A DNA stretch of 64,000 nt from contig JAUJEO010000021.1 in assembly GCA_030762175.1 (NCBI GenBank), positions 310,001-374,000 of the forward strand, given 5' to 3'. A program made the translations under genes and the position numbers. Positions 34,744 through 48,195 of the stretch are shown here, piece after piece; position 1 is the first letter of the stretch; the number at the start of each line of letters is the position of its first letter. The notes under the pieces were generated by a model. The model was given only the letters and a program-made list of their open reading frames with translations. It had not been told where the DNA came from and did not search any database. Source of the stretch: Metallyticus violacea (lineage: Eukaryota > Arthropoda > Insecta > Mantodea > Metallyticidae).

Positions 34744-36800
34744 GCAAAGAATCTCGAAAAGAAAAAAAATTTTTTTCGAAGTTTGGAAACTTCGTTAGAA
34801 TCACTTTTTTTTTCCGTTCCTATTTGAAATAACTGGTTCTCTTTCATTATACTAGTTTGATAGCCTCAGAAAATCATATTATGCGCAAAGAATTTCGAAA
34901 AGAAAAAAAATTTTTTTCGATGTTTGGAAACTTTGTTAGAATCACTTTTTTTCCGTTCTTATTTGAGATAACTGGTTCTCTTTCATTAAACTAGTTTGAT
35001 AGCCTCAGAAAAGCATATTATGCACAAAGAATCTCGAAAAGAAAAAAAATTTTTTTCGAAGTTTGGAAACTTCTTTAGAATCACTTTTTTTCCGTTTTTA
35101 TTTGAGATATCTGGTTCTCTTTCATTATACTAGTTTGATAGCCTCAGAAAACCATATTATGCGCAAAGAATCTCGAAAAGAAAATAATTTTTTTTCGAAT
35201 TTTGGAAACTTCTTTAGAATCACTTTTTTTCCGTTCTTATTTGAGATTACTGGTACTCTTTCATTATACTAATTAGATAGCATCAGAAAAGCATATTACG
35301 CGCAAAGAATCTCGAAAATAAAAAAAATTTTTTAGAACTTTGGAAACTTCGTTAGAATCACTTTTTTTCCGTTCTTATTTGAGATAACTGGTTCTCTTTC
35401 ATTATACTAGTTTGATAGCCTCAGAAAAGCATATTATGCGCAAAGAATCTCGAAAAGAAAAAAATTTTTGTTCGAAGTTTGGAAACTTCATTAGAATCAC
35501 TTTTTTTCCGTTCTTATTTGAGATAACTGGTTCTCTTTCATTATACTAGTTTGATAGCCTCAGTAAAGCATATTATGCGCAAAGAATCTGGAAAAGAAAA
35601 AAAATTTTTTTCGAAGTTTGGATACTTCGTTAGAATCACTTTTTTTCCGTTGTTATTTGAGATAACTGGTTCTCTTTCATTATAATAGTTTGATAACCTC
35701 AGAAAAGAATATTATGCGCAAAGAATCTCGAAAAGAAAAAATTTTTTTTCGAAGTTAGAAACTTCGTTTGAATCACTTTTTTTCCGTTCTTATTTGAGAT
35801 AACTGGTTCTCCTTCATTATACCAGTTTGATAGCCTCAGTAAAGCATATTGTGCGCAAAGAATCTCGAAAAGAAAAAAAATTTTTTTCGAAGATCGGAAA
35901 CTTCTTTAGAATCACATTTTTTCGTTTTTATTTGAGATAACTGGTTCTCTTTCATTATACTAGTTTGATAGCCTCAGTAAAGCATATTATGCGCAAAGAA
36001 TCTCGAAAAGAAAAAAAATTTTTTTCGAAGTTTGGAAACTTCGTTAGAATCACTTTTTTTCCGTTCTTATTTGAGATAACAGGTTCTCTTTCATTATACT
36101 AGTTTGATAGCCTCAGTAAGGCATATTATGCGCAAAGAATCTGGAAAAGAAAAAAAAATTTTTTCGAAGTTTGGAAACTTCGTTAGAATCACTTATTTTC
36201 CGTTCTTATTTGAGATAACTGGTTCTCTTTCATTATACTAGTTTGATAACCTCAGAAAAGCATATTATGCGCAAAGAATCTCGAAAAGAAAAAAGTTTTT
36301 TTTCGAAGTTTGGAAACTTCGTTTGAATATCTTTTCTTCCGTTCTTATTTGAGATAACTGGTTCTCTTTCATTATACTAGTTTGATAGCCTCAGTAGAGC
36401 ATATTATGCGCAAAGAATCTCGAAAAGAAAAAAAATTTTTTCGAAGTTAGGAAACTTCGTTAGAATCACTTTTTTTCCGTTCTTATTTGAGATAAATGGT
36501 TCTCTTTCATTATACTAGTTTGATAGCCTCAGAAAAGCATATTATGCACAAAGAATCTCGAAAAGAAAAAAAATTTTTTTCGAAGTTTGGAAACTTCGTT
36601 AGAATCACTTTTTTGCGTTTTTATTTGAGATAACTGGTTCTCTTTCATTATACTAGTTTGATAGCCTCAGTAAAGCATACTATGCGCAAAGAATCTGGAA
36701 AAGAAAAAAAATTTTTTTCGAAGTTTGGAAACTTTTTTAGAATCACTTTTTTTCCGTTCTTATTTGAGATAACAGGTTCTCTTTCATTATACTAGTTTGA

Positions 36801-39020
36801 TAGCCTCAGTAAAGGATATTATGCACAAAGAATCTCGAAAAGAAAAAAAATTTTTTTCGAAGTTTGGAAACTTCGTCAGAATCACTTTTTTTCCGTTCTT
36901 ATTTGAGATAACTGGTTCTCTTTCATTATACTAGTTTGATAGCCTCAGTAAAGCATATTATGCGCAAAGAATCTGGAAAAGAAAAAAAAATTTTTTCGAA
37001 GTTTGGAAACTTCGTTAGAATCACTTTTTTTCCGTTCTTATTTGAGATAACTGGTTCTCTTTCATTATACTAGTTTGATAGCCACAGAAAAGCATATTAT
37101 GCGCAAAGAATCTCGAAAAGATAAAAGTTTTTTTTCGAAGTTTGGAAACTTCGTTTGAATAACTTTTTTCCCGTTCTTATTTGAGATAACTGGTTCTCTT
37201 TCATTATACTAGTTTGATAGCCTCAGAAAAGCATATTATGCGCAAAGAATCTCGAAAAGAAAAAATTTTTTTTTCGAAGTTTGGAAACTTCTTTAGAATC
37301 ACTTTTTTTCCGTTTTTATTTGAGATATCTGGTTCTCTTTCATTATACTAGTTTGATAGCCTCAGAAAACCATATTATGCGCAAAGAATCTCGAAAAGAA
37401 AATAATTTTTTTTCGAAGTTTGGAAACTTCTTTAGAATCACTTTTTTTCCGTTCTTATTTGAGATTACTGGTACTCTTTCATTATACTAATTAGATAGCA
37501 TCAGAAAAGCATATTACGCGCAAAGAATCTCGAAAATAAAAAAAATTTTTTAGAACTTTGGAAACTTCGTTAGAATCACTTTTTTTCCGTTCTTATTTGA
37601 GATAACTGGTTCTCTTTCATTATACTAGTTTGATAGCCTCAGAAAAGCATATTATGCGCAAAGAATCTCGAAAAGAAAAAAATTTTTGTTCGAAGTTTGG
37701 AAACTTCATTAGAATCACTTTTTTTCCGTTCTTATTTGAGATAACTGGTTCTCTTTCATTATACTAGTTTGATAGCCTCAGTAAAGCATATTATGCGCAA
37801 AGAATCTGGAAAAGAAAAAAAATTTTTTTCGAAGTTTGGATACTTCGTTAGAATCACTTTTTTTCCGTTGTTATTTGAGATAACTGGTTCTCTTTCATTA
37901 TAATAGTTTGATAACCTCAGAAAAGAATATTATGCGCAAAGAATCTCGAAAAGAAAAAAGTTTTTTTTCGAAGTTAGAAACTTCGTTTGAATCACTTTTT
38001 TTCCGTTCTTATTTGAGATAACTGGTTCTCCTTCATTATACCAGTTTGATAGCCTCAGTAAAGCATATTGTGCGCAAAGAATCTCGAAAAGAAAAAAAAT
38101 TTTTTTCGAAGATCGGAAACTTCTTTAGAATCACATTTTTTCGTTTTTATTTGAGATAACTGGTTCTCTTTCATTATACTAGTTTGATAGCCTCAGTAAA
38201 GCATATTATGCGCAAAGAATCTCGAAAAGAAAAAAAATTTTTTTCGAAGTTTGGAAACTTCGTTAGAATCACTTTTTTTCCGTTCTTATTTGAGATAACA
38301 GGTTCTCTTTCATTATACTAGTTTGATAGCCTCAGTAAGGCATATTATGCGCAAAGAATCTGGAAAAGAAAAAAAAATTTTTTCGAAGTTTGGAAACTTC
38401 GTTAGAATCACTTATTTTCCGTTCTTATTTGAGATAACTGGTTCTCTTTCATTATACTAGTTTGATAACCTCAGAAAAGCATATTATGCGCAAAGAATCT
38501 CGAAAAGAAAAAAGTTTTTTTTCGAAGTTTGGAAACTTCGTTTGAATATCTTTTCTTCCGTTCTTATTTGAGATAACTGGTTCTCTTTCATTATACTAGT
38601 TTGATAGTCTCAGTAGAGCATATTATGCGCAAAGAATCTCGAAAAGAAAAAAATTTTTTTCGAAGTTAGGAAACTTCGTTAGAATCACTTTTTTTCCGTT
38701 CTTATTTGAGATAAATGGTTCTCTTTCATTATACTAGTTTGATATCCTCAGAAAAGCATATTATGCACAAAGAATCTCGAAAAGAAAAAAAATTTTTTTC
38801 GAAGTTTGGAAACTTCGTTAGAATCACTTTTTTGCGTTTTTATTTGAGATAACTGGTTCTCTTTCATTATACTAGTTTGATAGCCTCAGTAAAGCATACT
38901 ATGCGCAAAGAATCTGGAAAAGAAAAAAAATTTTTTTCGAAGTTTGGAAACTTTTTTAGAATCACTTTTTTTCCGTTCTTATTTGAGATAACAGGTTCTC
39001 TTTCATTATACTAGTTTGAT
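36801..39020. repeat. 2.2-2.6-kb duplication G, copy 2 (~16 monomers)
   Basis: The order of GTCAGAATC, GCCACAG, GATAAAAG, CTTCTTTAG, TTTAGAACTTTGG, GGATACTTCG, GTTAGAAACTTCG, GATCGG, ATAACAGG, CAGTAGAGC and ATAAATGG repeats that of copy 1. It lacks three monomers near 37,250. Its right end overlaps the start of F copy 2. Confidence 0.8.
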
Positions 39021-42000
39021 AGCCTCAGTAAGGCATATTATGCGCAAAGAATCTGGAAAAGATAAAAGTTTTTTTTCGAAGTTTGGAAACTTCGTTTTAA
39101 TATATTTTTTTCCGTTCTTATTTGAGATAACTGGTTCTCTTTCATTATACTAGTTTGATAGCCTCAGTAAAGCATATTATGCGCAAAGAATCTCGAAAAG
39201 AAAAAAAAATTTTTTCTAAGTTTGGAAACTTCGTTAGTATCACTTTTTTTCCGTTCTTATTTGAGATAACTGGTTCTCTTTCATTATACTAGTTTGATAG
39301 CCTCAGTAAAGCATATTATGCGCAAAGAATCTCGAAAAGAAAAAAAAATTTTTTCGAAGTTTGGAAACGTCGTTTGAATCACTTTTTTCCGTTCATATTT
39401 GAGATTACTGGTTCTCTTTCATTATAGTAGTTTGATAGCCTCAGAAAAGCATATTATGCACAAAGAATCTCGAAAAGAAAAAAAAATTTTTTCGAAGTTT
39501 GGAAACTTCGTTTGAATCACTTTTTTTCCGTTCTTATTTGAGATAACTGGTTCTCTTTCATTATACTAGTTTGATAGCCTCAGAAAAGCATATTATGCGC
39601 AAAGAATCTCGAAAAGAAAAAAAATTTTTTTCGTAGTTTGGAAACGTCGTTTGAATCACTTTATTCCGTTCTTATTTGAGATAACTGGTTCTCTTTCATT
39701 ATACTAGTTTGATAGCCTCATTAAAGCGTATTATACACAAAGAATCTCGAAAAGAAAAAAAATTTTTTTCGAAGTTTGGAAACTTCGTCAGAATCACTTT
39801 TTTTCCGTTCTTATTTGAGATAACTGGTTCTCTTTCATTATACTAGTTTGATAGCCTCAGTAAAGCATATTATGCGCAAAGAATCTGGAAAAGAAAAAAA
39901 ATTTTTTTCGAAGTTTGGAAACTTCGTTAGAATCACTTTTTTTCCGTTCTTATTTGAGATAACTGGTTCTCTTTCATTATACTAGTTTGATAGCCTCAGA
40001 AAAGCATATTATGCGCAAAGAATCTCGAAAAGAAAAAATTTTTTTTTCGAAGTTTGGAAACTTAGTTTGAATAACTTTTTATCCGTTCTTATTTGAGATA
40101 ACTGGTTCTCTTTCATTATACTAGTTTGATAGCCTCAGAAAAGCATATTATGCGCAAAGAATCTCGAAGAGAAAAAATTTTTTTTTCGAAGTTTGGAAAC
40201 TTCGTTAGAATCACTTTTTTTCCGTTCTTATTTTAGATAACTGGTTCTCTTTCATTATACTAGTTCGATAGCCTCAGAAAAGCATATTATGCGCAAAGAA
40301 TCTCGAAAAGAAAAAAAATTTTTTTCGAAGTTTGGAAACTTCGTTAGAATCACTTTTTTTTCCGTTCTTATTTGAAATAACTGGTTCTCTTTCATTATAC
40401 TAGTTTGATAGCCTCAGAAAATCATACTATGCGCAAACAATCTCGAAAAGAAAAAAATTTTTTTTCGATGTTTGGAAACTTTGTTAGAATCACTTTTTTT
40501 CCGTTCTTATTTGAGATAACTGGTTCTCTTTCATTATACTATTTTGATAGCCTCAGAAAAGCATATTATGCACAAAGAATCTCGAAATGAAAAAAAATTT
40601 TTTTCGAAGTTTGGAAACTTCGTTAGAATCACGTTTTTTTTGTTCTTATTTGAGATAACTGGTTCTCTTTCATTATACTAGTTTGATAGCCTCAAAAAAG
40701 CATATTATGCGCAAAGAATCTCGAAAAGAAAAAAATTTTTTTTCGAAGTTCGGAAACTTCTTTAGAATCACTTTTTTTCCGTTCTTATTTGAGATTACTG
40801 GTTCTCTTTCATTATACTAATTAGATAGCCTCAGAAAAGCATATTACGCGCAAAGAATCTCGAAAATAAAAAAATTTTTTTCGAAGTTTGGAAACTTCGT
40901 TAGAATCACTTTTTTTTTCCGTTCTTATTTGAAATAACTGGTTCTCTTTCATTATACTAGTTTGATAGCCTCAGAAAATCATATTATGCGCAAAGAATCT
41001 CGAAAAGAAAAAAATTTTTTTTCGATGTTTGGAAACTTCGTTAGAATCACTTTTTTGCGTTTTTATTTGAGATAACTGGTTCTCTTTCATTATACTAGTT
41101 TGATAGCCTCAGTAAAGCATATTATGCGCAAAGAATCTCGAAAAGAAAAAAATTTTTTTTCGAAGTTTGGAAACTTCGTTAGAATCACTTTTTTTCCGTT
41201 CTTATTTGATATAAGAGGTTCTCTTTCATTATACTAGTTTGATAGCCTCAGTAAGGCATATTATGCGCAAAGAATCTGGAAAAGAAAAAAAATTTTTTTC
41301 GAAGTTTGGAAACTTCGTTAGAATCACTTTTTTTCCGTTCTTATTTGAGATAACTGGTTCTCTTTCATTATACTAGTTTGATAACCTCATAAAAGCATAT
41401 TATGCGCAAAGAATCTCGAAAAGAAAAAAGTTTTTTTTCGAAGTTTGGAAACTTCGTTTGAATCACTTTTTTCCGTTCTTATTTGAGATTACTGGTTCTC
41501 TTTCATTATAGTAGTTTGATAGCCTCAGAAAAGCATATTATGCACAAAGAATCTCGAAAAGAAAAAAAAAATTTTTCGAAGTTTGGAAACTTCGTTTGAA
41601 TCACTTTTTTTCCGTTCTTATTTGAGATAACTGGTTCTCTTTCATTATACTAGTTTGATAGCCTCAGAAAAGCATATTATGCGCAAAGAATCACGAAAAG
41701 AAAAAAAAATTTTTTCGAAGTTTGGAAACGTCGTTTCAATCACTTTATTCCGTTCTTATTTGAGATTACTGGTTCTCTTTCATTATAGTAGTTTGATACC
41801 CTCAGAAAAGCATTATATGCACAAAGAATCTCGAAAAGAAAAAAAAATTTTTTCGAAGTTAGGAAACTTCGTTAGAATCACTTTTTTTCCGTTCTTATTT
41901 GAGATAACTGGTTCTCTTTCATTATACTAGTTTGATAGCCTCAGTAAAGCATATTATGCACAAAGAATCTCGAAAAGAAAAAAATTTTTTTTCGAAGTTT

Positions 42001-44365
42001 GGAAACTTCGTTTGAATCAATTTTTTTCCGTTCTAATTTGAGATAACTGGTTCTCTTTCATTATACTAGTTTGATAGCCTCAGTAAAGGATATTATGCAC
42101 AAAGAATCTCGAAAAGAAAAAAAATTTTTTTCGAAGTTTGGAAACTTCGTCAGAATCATTTTTTTTCCGTTCTTATTTGAGATAACTGGTTCTCTTTCAT
42201 TATACTAGTTTGATAGCCTCAGTAAAGCATATTATGCGCAAAGAATCTGGAAAAGAAAAAAAAAATTTTTCGAAGTTTGGAAACTTCGTTAGAATCACTT
42301 TTTTTCCGTTCTTATTTGAGATAACTGGTTCTCTTTCATTATACTAGTTTGATAGCCACAGAAAAGCATATTATGCGCAAAGAATCTCGAAAAGATAAAA
42401 GTTTTTTTTCGAAGTTTGGAAACTTCGTTTGAATAACTTTTTTCCCGTTCTTATTTGAGATAACTGGTTCTCTTTCATTATACTAGTTTGATAGCCTCAG
42501 AAAAGCATATTATGCGCAAAGAATCTCGAAAAGAAAAAAATTTTTTTTCGAAGTTTGGAAACTTCGTTAGAATCACTTTTTTTTCCGTTCTTATTTGAGA
42601 TAACTGGTTCTCTTTCATTATACTAGTTTGATAGCCTCAGAAAAGCATATTATGCGCAAAGAATCTCGAAAAGAAAAAAATTTTTTTCGAAGTTTGGAAA
42701 CTTCGTTAGAATCACTTTTTTTTCCGTTCCTATTTGAAATAACTGGTTCTCTTTCATTATACTAGTTTGATAGCCTCAGAAAATCATATTATGCGCAAAG
42801 AATTTCGAAAAGAAAAAAAATTTTTTTCGATGTTTGGAAACTTTGTTAGAATCACTTTTTTTCCGTTCTTATTTGAGATAACTGGTTCTCTTTCATTAAA
42901 CTAGTTTGATAGCCTCAGAAAAGCATATTATGCACAAAGAATCTCGAAAAGAAAAAAAATTTTTTTCGAAGTTTGGAAACTTCTTTAGAATCACTTTTTT
43001 TCCGTTTTTATTTGAGATATCTGGTTCTCTTTCATTATACTAGTTTGATAGCCTCAGAAAACCATATTATGCGCAAAGAATCTCGAAAAGAAAATAATTT
43101 TTTTTCGAAGTTTGGAAACTTCTTTAGAATCACTTTTTTTCCGTTCTTATTTGAGATTACTGGTACTCTTTCATTATACTAATTAGATAGCATCAGAAAA
43201 GCATATTACGCGCAAAGAATCTCGAAAATAAAAAAAATTTTTTAGAACTTTGGAAACTTCGTTAGAATCACTTTTTTTCCGTTCTTATTTGAGATAACTG
43301 GTTCTCTTTCATTATACTAGTTTGATAGCCTCAGAAAAGCATATTATGCGCAAAGAATCTCGAAAAGAAAAAAATTTTTGTTCGAAGTTTGGAAACTTCA
43401 TTAGAATCACTTTTTTTCCGTTCTTATTTGAGATAACTGGTTCTCTTTCATTATACTAGTTTGATAGCCTCAGTAAAGCATATTATGCGCAAAGAATCTG
43501 GAAAAGAAAAAAAATTTTTTTCGAAGTTTGGATACTTCGTTAGAATCACTTTTTTTCCATTGTTATTTGAGATAACTGGTTCTCTTTCATTATAATAGTT
43601 TGATAACCTCAGAAAAGAATATTATGCGCAAAGAATCTCGAAAAGAAAAAAGTTTTTTTTCGAAGTTAGAAACTTCGTTTGAATCACTTTTTTCCGTTCT
43701 TATTTGAGATAACTGGTTCTCCTTCATTATACCAGTTTGATAGACTCAGTAAAGCATATTGTGCGCAAAGAATCTCGAAAAGAAAAAAAATTTTTTTCGA
43801 AGATCGGAAACTTCTTTAGAATCACATTTTTTCGTTTTTATTTGAGATAACTGGTTCTCTTTCATTATACTAGTTTGATAGCCTCAGTAAAGCATATTAT
43901 GCGCAAAGAATCTCGAAAAGAAAAAAAATTTTTTTCGAAGTTTGGAAACTTCGTTAGAATCACTTTTTTTCCGTTCTTATTTGAGATAACAGGTTCTCTT
44001 TCATTATACTAGTTTGATAGCCTCAGTAAGGCATATTATGCGCAAAGAATCTGGAAAAGAAAAAAAAATTTTTTCGAAGTTTGGAAACTTCGTTAGAATC
44101 ACTTATTTTCCGTTCTTATTTGAGATAACTGGTTCTCTTTCATTATACTAGTTTGATAACCTCAGAAAAGCATATTATGCGCAAAGAATCTCGAAAAGAA
44201 AAAAGATTTTTTTCGAAGTTTGGAAACTTCGTTTGAATATCTTTTCTTCCGTTCTTATTTGAGATAACTGGTTCTCTTTCATTATACTAGTTTGATAGCC
44301 TCAGTAGAGCATATTATGCGCAAAGAATCTCGAAAAGCAAAAATTTTTTTCGAAGTTAGGAAACT
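38693..44365. repeat. 7.4-kb-spaced duplication F, copy 2
   Basis: It matches 31,340-36,455, with a four-monomer insertion at about 40,600-41,155 that includes the CGAAGTTCGG (40,744) and ATTTTTTGCG monomers. Similarity to copy 1 stops near 44,365, where GTTACAATC appears instead of GTTAGAATC. Confidence 0.8.
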
Positions 44366-44904
44366 TCGTTACAATCACTTTTTTTCCGTTCTTATTTGAG
44401 ATAACTGGTTCTCTTTCATTATACTAGTTTGATAGCCTCACAAAAGCATATTATGCACAAAGAATCTCGAAAAGAAAAAAAATTTTTTTCGAAGTTAGGA
44501 AACTTCGTTAGAATCACTTTTTTTCCGTTCTTATTTGAGATAACTGGTTCTCTTTCATTATACTAGTTTGATAGCCTCAGTAAAGCATATTATGCACAAA
44601 GAATCTCGAAAAGAAAAAAATTTTTTTTCGAAGTTTGGAAACTTCGTTTGAATCACTTTTTTTCCGTTCTTATTTGAGATAACTGGTTCTCTTTCATTAT
44701 ACTAGTTTTATAGCCTCAGTATAGGATATTATGCACAAAGAATCTCGAAAAGAAAAAAAATTTTTTTCGAAGTTTGGAAACTTCGTCAGAATCACTTTTT
44801 TTCCGTTCTTATTTGAGATAACTGGTTCTCTTTCATTATACTAGTTTGATAGCCTCAGAAAAGCATATTATGCGCAAAGAATCTCGAAAAGAAAAAAATT
44901 TTTT
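41160..44904. repeat. 3.7-kb duplication H, copy 1 (27 monomers)
   Basis: It starts with the ATATAAGAGG monomer and includes GTCGTTTCAATC (near 41,728), CTTCTTTAG (42,973), GATCGG (near 43,801), CAGTAGAGC and GTTTTATAGCC (near 44,706). The copy directly following is 3,745 bp away on the left part and 3,050 bp on the right part. It overlaps F copy 2. Confidence 0.8.
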
Positions 44905-47900
44905 TTCGAAGTTTGGAAACTTCGTTAGAATCACTTTTTTTCCGTTCTTATTTGATATAAGAGGTTCTCTTTCATTATACTAGTTTGATAGCCTCAGTAA
45001 GGCATATTATGCGCAAAGAATCTGGAAAAGAAAAAAATTTTTTTCGAAGTTTGGAAACTTCGTTAGAATCACTTTTTTTCCGTTCTTATTTGAGATAACT
45101 GGTTCTCTTTCATTATACTAGTTTGATAACCTCATAAAAGCATATTATGCGCAAAGAATCTCGAAAAGAAAAAAGTTTTTTTTCGAAGTTTGGAAACTTC
45201 GTTTGAATCACTTTTTTCCGTTCTTATTTGAGATTACTGGTTCTCTTTCATTATAGTAGTTTGATAGCCTCAGAAAAGCATATTATGCACAAAGAATCTC
45301 GAAAAGAAAAAAAAAATTTTTCGAAGTTTGGAAACTTCGTTTGAATCACTTTTTTTCCGTTCTTATTTGAGATAACTGGTTCTCTTTCATTATACTAGTT
45401 TGATAGCCTCAGAAAAGCATATTATGCGCAAAGAATCACGAAAAGAAAAAAAAATTTTTTCGAAGTTTGGAAACGTCGTTTCAATCACTTTATTCCGTTC
45501 TTATTTGAGATTACTGGTTCTCTTTCATTATAGTAGTTTGATACCCTCAGAAAAGCATTATATGCACAAAGAATCTCGAAAAGAAAAAAAAATTTTTTCG
45601 AAGTTAGGAAACTTCGTTAGAATCACTTTTTTTCCGTTCTTATTTGAGATAACTGGTTCTCTTTCATTATACTAGTTTGATAGCCTCAGTAAAGCATATT
45701 ATGCGCAAAGAATCTCGAAAAGAAAAAAAATTTTTTTCGAAGTTTGGAAACTTCGTTAGAATCACTTTTTTTTCCGTTCCTATTTGAAATAACTGGTTCT
45801 CTTTCATTATACTAGTTTGATAGCCTCAGAAAATCATATTATGCGCAAAGAATTTCGAAAAGAAAAAAAATTTTTTTCGATGTTTGGAAACTTTGTTAGA
45901 ATCACTTTTTTTCCGTTCTTATTTGAGATAACTGGTTCTCTTTCATTAAACTAGTTTGATAGCCTCAGAAAAGCATATTATGCACAAAGAATCCCGAAAA
46001 GAAAAAAAATTTTTTTCGAAGTTTGGAAACTTCTTTAGAATCACTTTTTTTCCGTTTTTATTTGAGATATCTGGTTCTCTTTCATTATACTAGTTTGATA
46101 GCCTCAGAAAACCATATTATGCGCAAAGAATCTCGAAAAGAAAATAATTTTTTTTCGAAGTTTGGAAACTTCTTTAGAATCACTTTTTTTCCGTTCTTAT
46201 TTGAGATTACTGGTACTCTTTCATTATACTAATTAGATAGCATCAGAAAAGCATATTACGCGCAAAGAATCTCGAAAATAAAAAAAATTTTTTAGAACTT
46301 TGGAAACTTCGTTAGAATCACTTTTTTTCCGTTCTTATTTGAGATAACTGGTTCTCTTTCATTATACTAGTTTGATAGCCTCAGAAAAGCATATTATGCG
46401 CAAAGAATCTCGAAAAGAAAAAAATTTTTGTTCGAAGTTTGGAAACTTCATTAGAATCACTTTTTTTCCGTTCTTATTTGAGATAACTGGTTCTCTTTCA
46501 TTATACTAGTTTGATAGCCTCAGTAAAGCATATTATGCGCAAAGAATCTGGAAAAGAAAAAAAATTTTTTTCGAAGTTTGGATACTTCGTTAGAATCACT
46601 TTTTTTCCGTTGTTATTTGAGATAACTGGTTCTCTTTCATTATAATAATTTGATAACCTCAGAAAAGAATATTATGCGCAAAGAATCTCGAAAAGAAAAA
46701 AGTTTTTTTTCGAAGTTAGAAACTTCGTTTGAATCACTTTTTTTCCGTTCTTATTTGAGATAACTGGTTCTCCTTCATTATACCAGTTTGATAGCCTCAG
46801 TAAAGCATATTGTGCGCAAAGAATCTCGAAAAGAAAAAAAATTTTTTTCGAAGATCGGAAACTTCTTTTGAATCACATTTTTTCGTTTTTATTTGAGATA
46901 ACTGGTTCTCTTTCATTATACTAGTTTGATAGCCTCAGTGAAGCATATTATGCGCAAAGAATCTCGAAAAGAAAAAAAATTTTTTTCGAAGTTTGGAAAC
47001 TTCGTTAGAATCACTTTTTTTCCGTTCTTATTTGAGATAACAGGTTCTCTTTCATTATACTAGTTTGATAGCCTCAGTAAGGCATATTATGCGCAAAGAA
47101 TCTGGAAAAGAAAAAAAAATTTTTTCGAAGTTTGGAAACTTCGTTAGAATCACTTATTTTCCGTTCTTATTTGAGATAACTGGTTCTCTTTCATTATACT
47201 AGTTTGATAACCTCAGAAAAGCATATTATGCGCAAAGAATCTCGAAAAGAAAAAAGATTTTTTTCGAAGTTTGGAAACTTCGTTTGAATATCTTTTCTTC
47301 CGTTCTTATTTGAGATAACTGGTTCTCTTTCATTATACTAGTTTGATAGCCTCAGTAGAGCATATTATGCGCAAAGAATCTCGAAAAGAAAAAAATTTTT
47401 TTCGAAGTTAGGAAACTTCGTTACAATCACTTTTTTTCCGTTCTTATTTGAGATAACTGGTTCTCTTTCATTATACTAGTTTGATAGCCTCACAAAAGCA
47501 TATTATGCACAAAGAATCTCGAAAAGAAAAAAAATTTTTTTCGAAGTTAGGAAACTTCGTTAGAATCACTTTTTTTCCGTTCTTATTTGAGATAACTGGT
47601 TCTCTTTCATTATACTAGTTTGATAGCCTCAGTAAAGCATATTATGCACAAAGAATCTCGAAAAGAAAAAAATTTTTTTTCGAAGTTTGGAAACTTCGTT
47701 TGAATCACTTTTTTTCCGTTCTTATTTGAGATAACTGGTTCTCTTTCATTATACTAGTTTTATAGCCTCAGTAAAGGATATTATGCACAAAGAATCTCGA
47801 AAAGAAAAAAAATTTTTTTCGAAGTTTGGAAACTTCGTCAGAATCACTTTTTTTCCGTTCTTATTTGAGATAACTGGTTCTCTTTCATTATACTAGTTTG

Positions 47901-47955
47901 ATAGCCTCAGAAAAGCATATTATGCGCAAAGAATCTCGAAAAGAAAAAAATTTTT
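44905..47955. repeat. 3.7-kb duplication H, copy 2 (22 monomers)
   Basis: It follows copy 1 but lacks five monomers at about 45,690 (equivalent to about 41,940-42,640), so 45,400 pairs with 41,655 and 46,023 with 42,973. It ends near 47,955, where a CGAAGTTCGG monomer begins. Confidence 0.8.
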
Positions 47956-48195
47956 TTTCGAAGTTCGGAAACTTCTTTAGAATCACTTTTTTTCCGTTCT
48001 TATTTGAGATTACTGGTTCTCTTTCATTATACTAATTAGATAGCCTCAGAAAAGCATATTACGCGCAAAGAATCTCGAAAATAAAAAAATTTTTTTCGAA
48101 GTTTGGAAACTTCGTTAGAATCACTTTTTTTTTCCGTTCTTATTTGAAATAACTGGTTCTCTTTCATTATACTAGTTTGATAGCCTCAGAAAAGC
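45975..48195. repeat. 2.2-kb duplication I, copy 1 (16 monomers)
   Basis: It runs from just before the CTTCTTTAG monomer (46,023) through the CGAAGTTCGG monomer (47,959). The next copy lies 2,220 bp downstream. It overlaps the right part of H copy 2. Confidence 0.8.

Larger units (their letters stand above)
34646..34784 (+). repeat. Representative 139-bp monomer
   Basis: This copy is close to the common form. In order it contains GGAAACTTCGTTAGAATCAC, a T-run, CCGTTCTTATTTGAGATAAC, TGGTTCTCTTTCATTATACT, AGTTTGATAGCCTCAG, AAAAGCATATTATGCGC, AAAGAATCTCGAAAAG, then A8T7 and CGAAGTTT. The recognition sequences ACTAGT, TGCGCA and TTCGAA each occur once per typical monomer, so loss of any of them marks subfamilies. 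Because 139 is 1 modulo 3, any reading frame shifts at every monomer and soon meets a stop, which argues against coding use. Confidence 0.95.
31340..36455. repeat. 7.4-kb-spaced duplication F, copy 1
   Basis: Markers are ATAAATGG (31,361/38,714), TTTTTTGCG (31,481/38,834) and GTTTTAATAT (31,741/39,094), all 7,353 bp apart. Right of about 33,240 the offset rises to about 7,910 bp because copy 2 has four additional monomers. The right part overlaps duplication G. Confidence 0.8.
34165..36800. repeat. 2.2-2.6-kb duplication G, copy 1 (~19 monomers)
   Basis: It runs from the CAGTAAAGGAT monomer (34,171) to the ATAACAGG monomer (36,771). Copy 2 follows directly. Offsets are 2,637 bp on the left and 2,218 bp on the right, because copy 2 lacks three monomers equivalent to about 34,620-35,040. 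Confidence 0.8.
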
